A stretch of DNA of 5,550 nucleotides from Thermodesulfobacteriota bacterium (GTDB taxonomy: Bacteria; Desulfobacterota; Desulfocorpusculales; Desulfocorpusculum). The notes under the pieces were generated by a model. It had not been told where the DNA came from, made no database searches, and was given only the letters and a program-made list of their open reading frames with translations. The stretch covers positions 1-5,550 of the forward strand of contig JAPWUY010000155.1 of NCBI GenBank assembly GCA_028275295.1, read 5' to 3'. A program made the translations under genes and the position numbers. Below, piece by piece: positions 3,649-5,550 of the stretch (its first letter is position 1; each line of letters opens with the position of its first letter).

Positions 3649-5550
3649 TCAACCCCTCAGTCTAGCTCCGAAGGTCCTCTCCAGGCCTTCAACAAGCCTC
3701 ATCTGCTCCTCATTCACCTCCTCGTCCTTGAGGCTTCCCTCCTCTGATCTATACCATATTCGGAAGGTAAGGCTCTTGAATCCGTGGGGCAACTTCTCAG
3801 GGTCCTGGAAGACATCGAACAAGACAACCCTCTCCAGCCACTTCAATCCCATCCCTTCGATGTGATCCTGGACCTCACCCCCTCCCACTTCAAGGGGGAC
3901 CAGGATGGAGAGATCCCTCACCACTTCTGGATACCTCGGCAAAGGCCTGAACTTGGGGACCCTATTCCACATTTTCTCCATCATCATCAGATCGAGCTCG
4001 AAGACCAAGACCCTTGACTCCAGATCCAACCTCTCCATCACTTCACTCTTGAGCTCCCCGAGCCAGCCCAACTCCACATCCCCCAAACCAATTCTGGAGG
4101 AAGCCCCAGGCTCCAGGAAAGGAGGAATCCCCTGAGGCTCGAAGCGAATCCCCTCGATCTTCAGGGCTCCAAAGAGCCCCTCCACCACCCCCTTTAGGTC
4201 GAAGAAATCTACCTCCTCGGACCTGTGGGACCAACTGCGGGGCCACCTTGCACCTGAAATAGCTCCTCCTAGCTTCTCCTTTTCCAGGGGAAGCAACTCC
4301 CCTTTCCTGGGAATGAAAACTCGACCTATCTCGAAAAGCCTCAGGTCCATGTTCCTTCTGTGAAAATTCCTGTGGACGGCCTCCAGGATACCTGGTAGCA
4401 GGGTCGTCCTCATGATCCCCTGATCGGGCCTCAAGGGGTTTTTGAGTTCCAGGGCGTCTCTCAGGGGATCTCGGGGATCCAAATCGAGGGCATCGAAACA
4501 CTTGGGATCTATGAAGGAGAAGGTTATGACTTCGTGAAATCCGAAGCCAACCATCACCTCTCTCACCTTCTCCTCCATCTGCCTCCAAGAGGAGTCCCAC
4601 CACTTCCCGGATGTTATCTTGGGAATCGTGCTGGGGATCTTCTCGTAGCCCCAGGTCCTGGCCACTTCTTCCACAAGATCTATTTCCCTCGTCAAGTCCA
4701 CCCTCCTCGTGGGAGGGGTGACGAGAAAGGTTCCAGGATCCTTCTCCTGGACTTGGAGGCTCAATGATCTGAGGGCCTCGGCAACATCTCCGGATGTGAG
4801 CTGGGTTCCCAAGAGCTCATTCACCCTGGATACCCTCAGTCGTATCTCTCTGGGAGTAAAGGGGTTGGGGTACACGTCCAATGAGCCCCTGGCCACCTTG
4901 CCCCCTGCCAGCTCCGCTATGAGCTTGGCGGCCCTCTCCGCAGCCCTGGGACACCCCTCGGGATCTATTCCCCTTTCGAACCTGCGCGAGGCCTCGGTAT
5001 TCATTCCCAGGGCCTTAGCGGTTCTCCTTATGCTCATGGGATCGAAGTACGCGCTCTCGAGCAGCACTGAGGTGGTTGTGGGCCTGACTTCCGAATTCTC
5101 CCCTCCCATCACCCCAGCCACGGCAACGGGCTTCTTGGCGTCCCATATCATGAGCATGTCTCCCCTGAGCCTCCTTATCTGGCCATCTAGGGAGACGAAC
5201 CCCTCGCCCTCTTTTGCCCTCTTCACCACTATTGTCGATCCCTCGAGCAACTCGAGATCGAAGGCGTGAAGAGGTTGGCCCACCTCCCACATGACGTAGT
5301 TGGTCACATCCACCACATTGTTTATGGGCCTCAAACCCACAAGCTGAAGCCTTCTCCTCATCCAAAGGGGCGACTCCCCGATCTTCACCCCCTCTATCAT
5401 CCTCGCAACGTACCTTGGGCAGAGATCCACATCCAACACCTCCACATGGAATCTTCCGTGGATGGGCTCTCCCATCTCGTCAATTCTGACATCTGGCATC
5501 CTCACCTGGGAGCGTTCTATGGCTGCTACCTCGAAGGCGAGTCCCAATAT
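3649..5550 (-). CDS. pheT: Phenylalanyl-tRNA synthetase beta subunit (5' end outside window)
   Basis: Large subunit of the cytoplasmic alpha2-beta2 enzyme that charges tRNA-Phe and hydrolyses Tyr-tRNA-Phe. The frame is open to the window edge and gives 633 residues. By comparison with E. coli PheT (795 residues), about 170 N-terminal residues are missing, including most of the OB-fold tRNA-binding domain. In visible numbering from base 5550: B3/4 editing domain about 45-215, B5 about 225-305, catalytic-like core about 310-530, and FDX-ACB anticodon-binding domain from RYPEVVRDLSI (about 539) to the end. Editing-site residues appear kept: His95 in LHAFD, Gly149 in VMGGE, Glu165 in LLES, and Thr185 and Ala187 in NTEAS. 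These align with what I recall as His261, Gly318, Glu334, Thr354 and Ala356 of E. coli. A TTG at 5547-5545 is internal, not the start. ihfA follows after 108 nt. pheS is expected upstream, off the window. Confidence 0.97.
   Translation of the reverse strand: MLGLAFEVAAIERSQVRMPDVRIDEMGEPIHGRFHVEVLDVDLCPRYVARMIEGVKIGESPLWMRRRLQLVGLRPINNVVDVTNYVMWEVGQPLHAFDLELLEGSTIVVKRAKEGEGFVSLDGQIRRLRGDMLMIWDAKKPVAVAGVMGGENSEVRPTTTSVLLESAYFDPMSIRRTAKALGMNTEASRRFERGIDPEGCPRAAERAAKLIAELAGGKVARGSLDVYPNPFTPREIRLRVSRVNELLGTQLTSGDVAEALRSLSLQVQEKDPGTFLVTPPTRRVDLTREIDLVEEVARTWGYEKIPSTIPKITSGKWWDSSWRQMEEKVREVMVGFGFHEVITFSFIDPKCFDALDLDPRDPLRDALELKNPLRPDQGIMRTTLLPGILEAVHRNFHRRNMDLRLFEIGRVFIPRKGELLPLEKEKLGGAISGARWPRSWSHRSEEVDFFDLKGVVEGLFGALKIEGIRFEPQGIPPFLEPGASSRIGLGDVELGWLGELKSEVMERLDLESRVLVFELDLMMMEKMWNRVPKFRPLPRYPEVVRDLSILVPLEVGGGEVQDHIEGMGLKWLERVVLFDVFQDPEKLPHGFKSLTFRIWYRSEEGSLKDEEVNEEQMRLVEGLERTFGARLRG

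Noticed and set aside
4534..5269. Plus-strand open frames opposite pheT
   Set aside because: pheT is conserved through this stretch; the antisense frames are low-complexity Ser/Leu/Pro-rich shadows.
1..5550. CRISPR arrays, insertion sequences, toxin-antitoxin or defence genes
   Set aside because: No direct-repeat arrays, transposase motifs or such protein families were seen in either strand.

Overview
The window is 5.55 kb of compact, moderately GC-rich bacterial chromosome, with five genes and one tRNA on the minus strand and one truncated gene on the plus strand. Minus-strand order in the direction of transcription is pheT (5' end beyond the window), ihfA, a small MerR-type regulator, tRNA-Pro(GGG), ktrB, ktrA. 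The pheT-ihfA pair is known from proteobacteria. The extension by a MerR-like gene and a proline tRNA resembles what I recall from Desulfobacterota (former Deltaproteobacteria). The host is therefore inferred to be a bacterium of that kind, with moderate to low confidence.

Right half (about 2735-5550): phenylalanyl-tRNA synthetase beta chain, integration host factor alpha, a short MerR/MlrA-like DNA-binding protein and tRNA-Pro. The 108-nt pheT-ihfA gap contains a perfect 11-bp inverted repeat. The tRNA has a near-consensus sigma70-type promoter (TTGACC, 17 nt, TATAAA) overlapping the merR stop codon, and a T7 run directly after its encoded CCA. It therefore looks like its own transcription unit inside a codirectional cluster.

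Left half (1-2631): potassium uptake. ktrB (four-P-loop membrane subunit) and ktrA (single-RCK cytoplasmic gating subunit) are tightly coupled, with the ktrA ribosome binding site overlapping the ktrB stop codon. Facing them, and ending 4 nt from the ktrA stop, is the 3' part of a second transporter of the same superfamily on the plus strand. Its motifs are of the TrkH type rather than the KtrB type, so two different subfamilies sit tail to tail around one RCK gene.

Nothing here looks like a novel defence, mobile or biosynthetic system. The observations most worth a second look are the pheT-ihfA hairpin, the promoter/tRNA/T-tract arrangement, the 11-bp extended acceptor stem of the tRNA, the uncertain (possibly CTG) start of the MerR-like gene, and the mixed TrkH/KtrB locus. 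No stretch longer than 300 bases lacks a gene.
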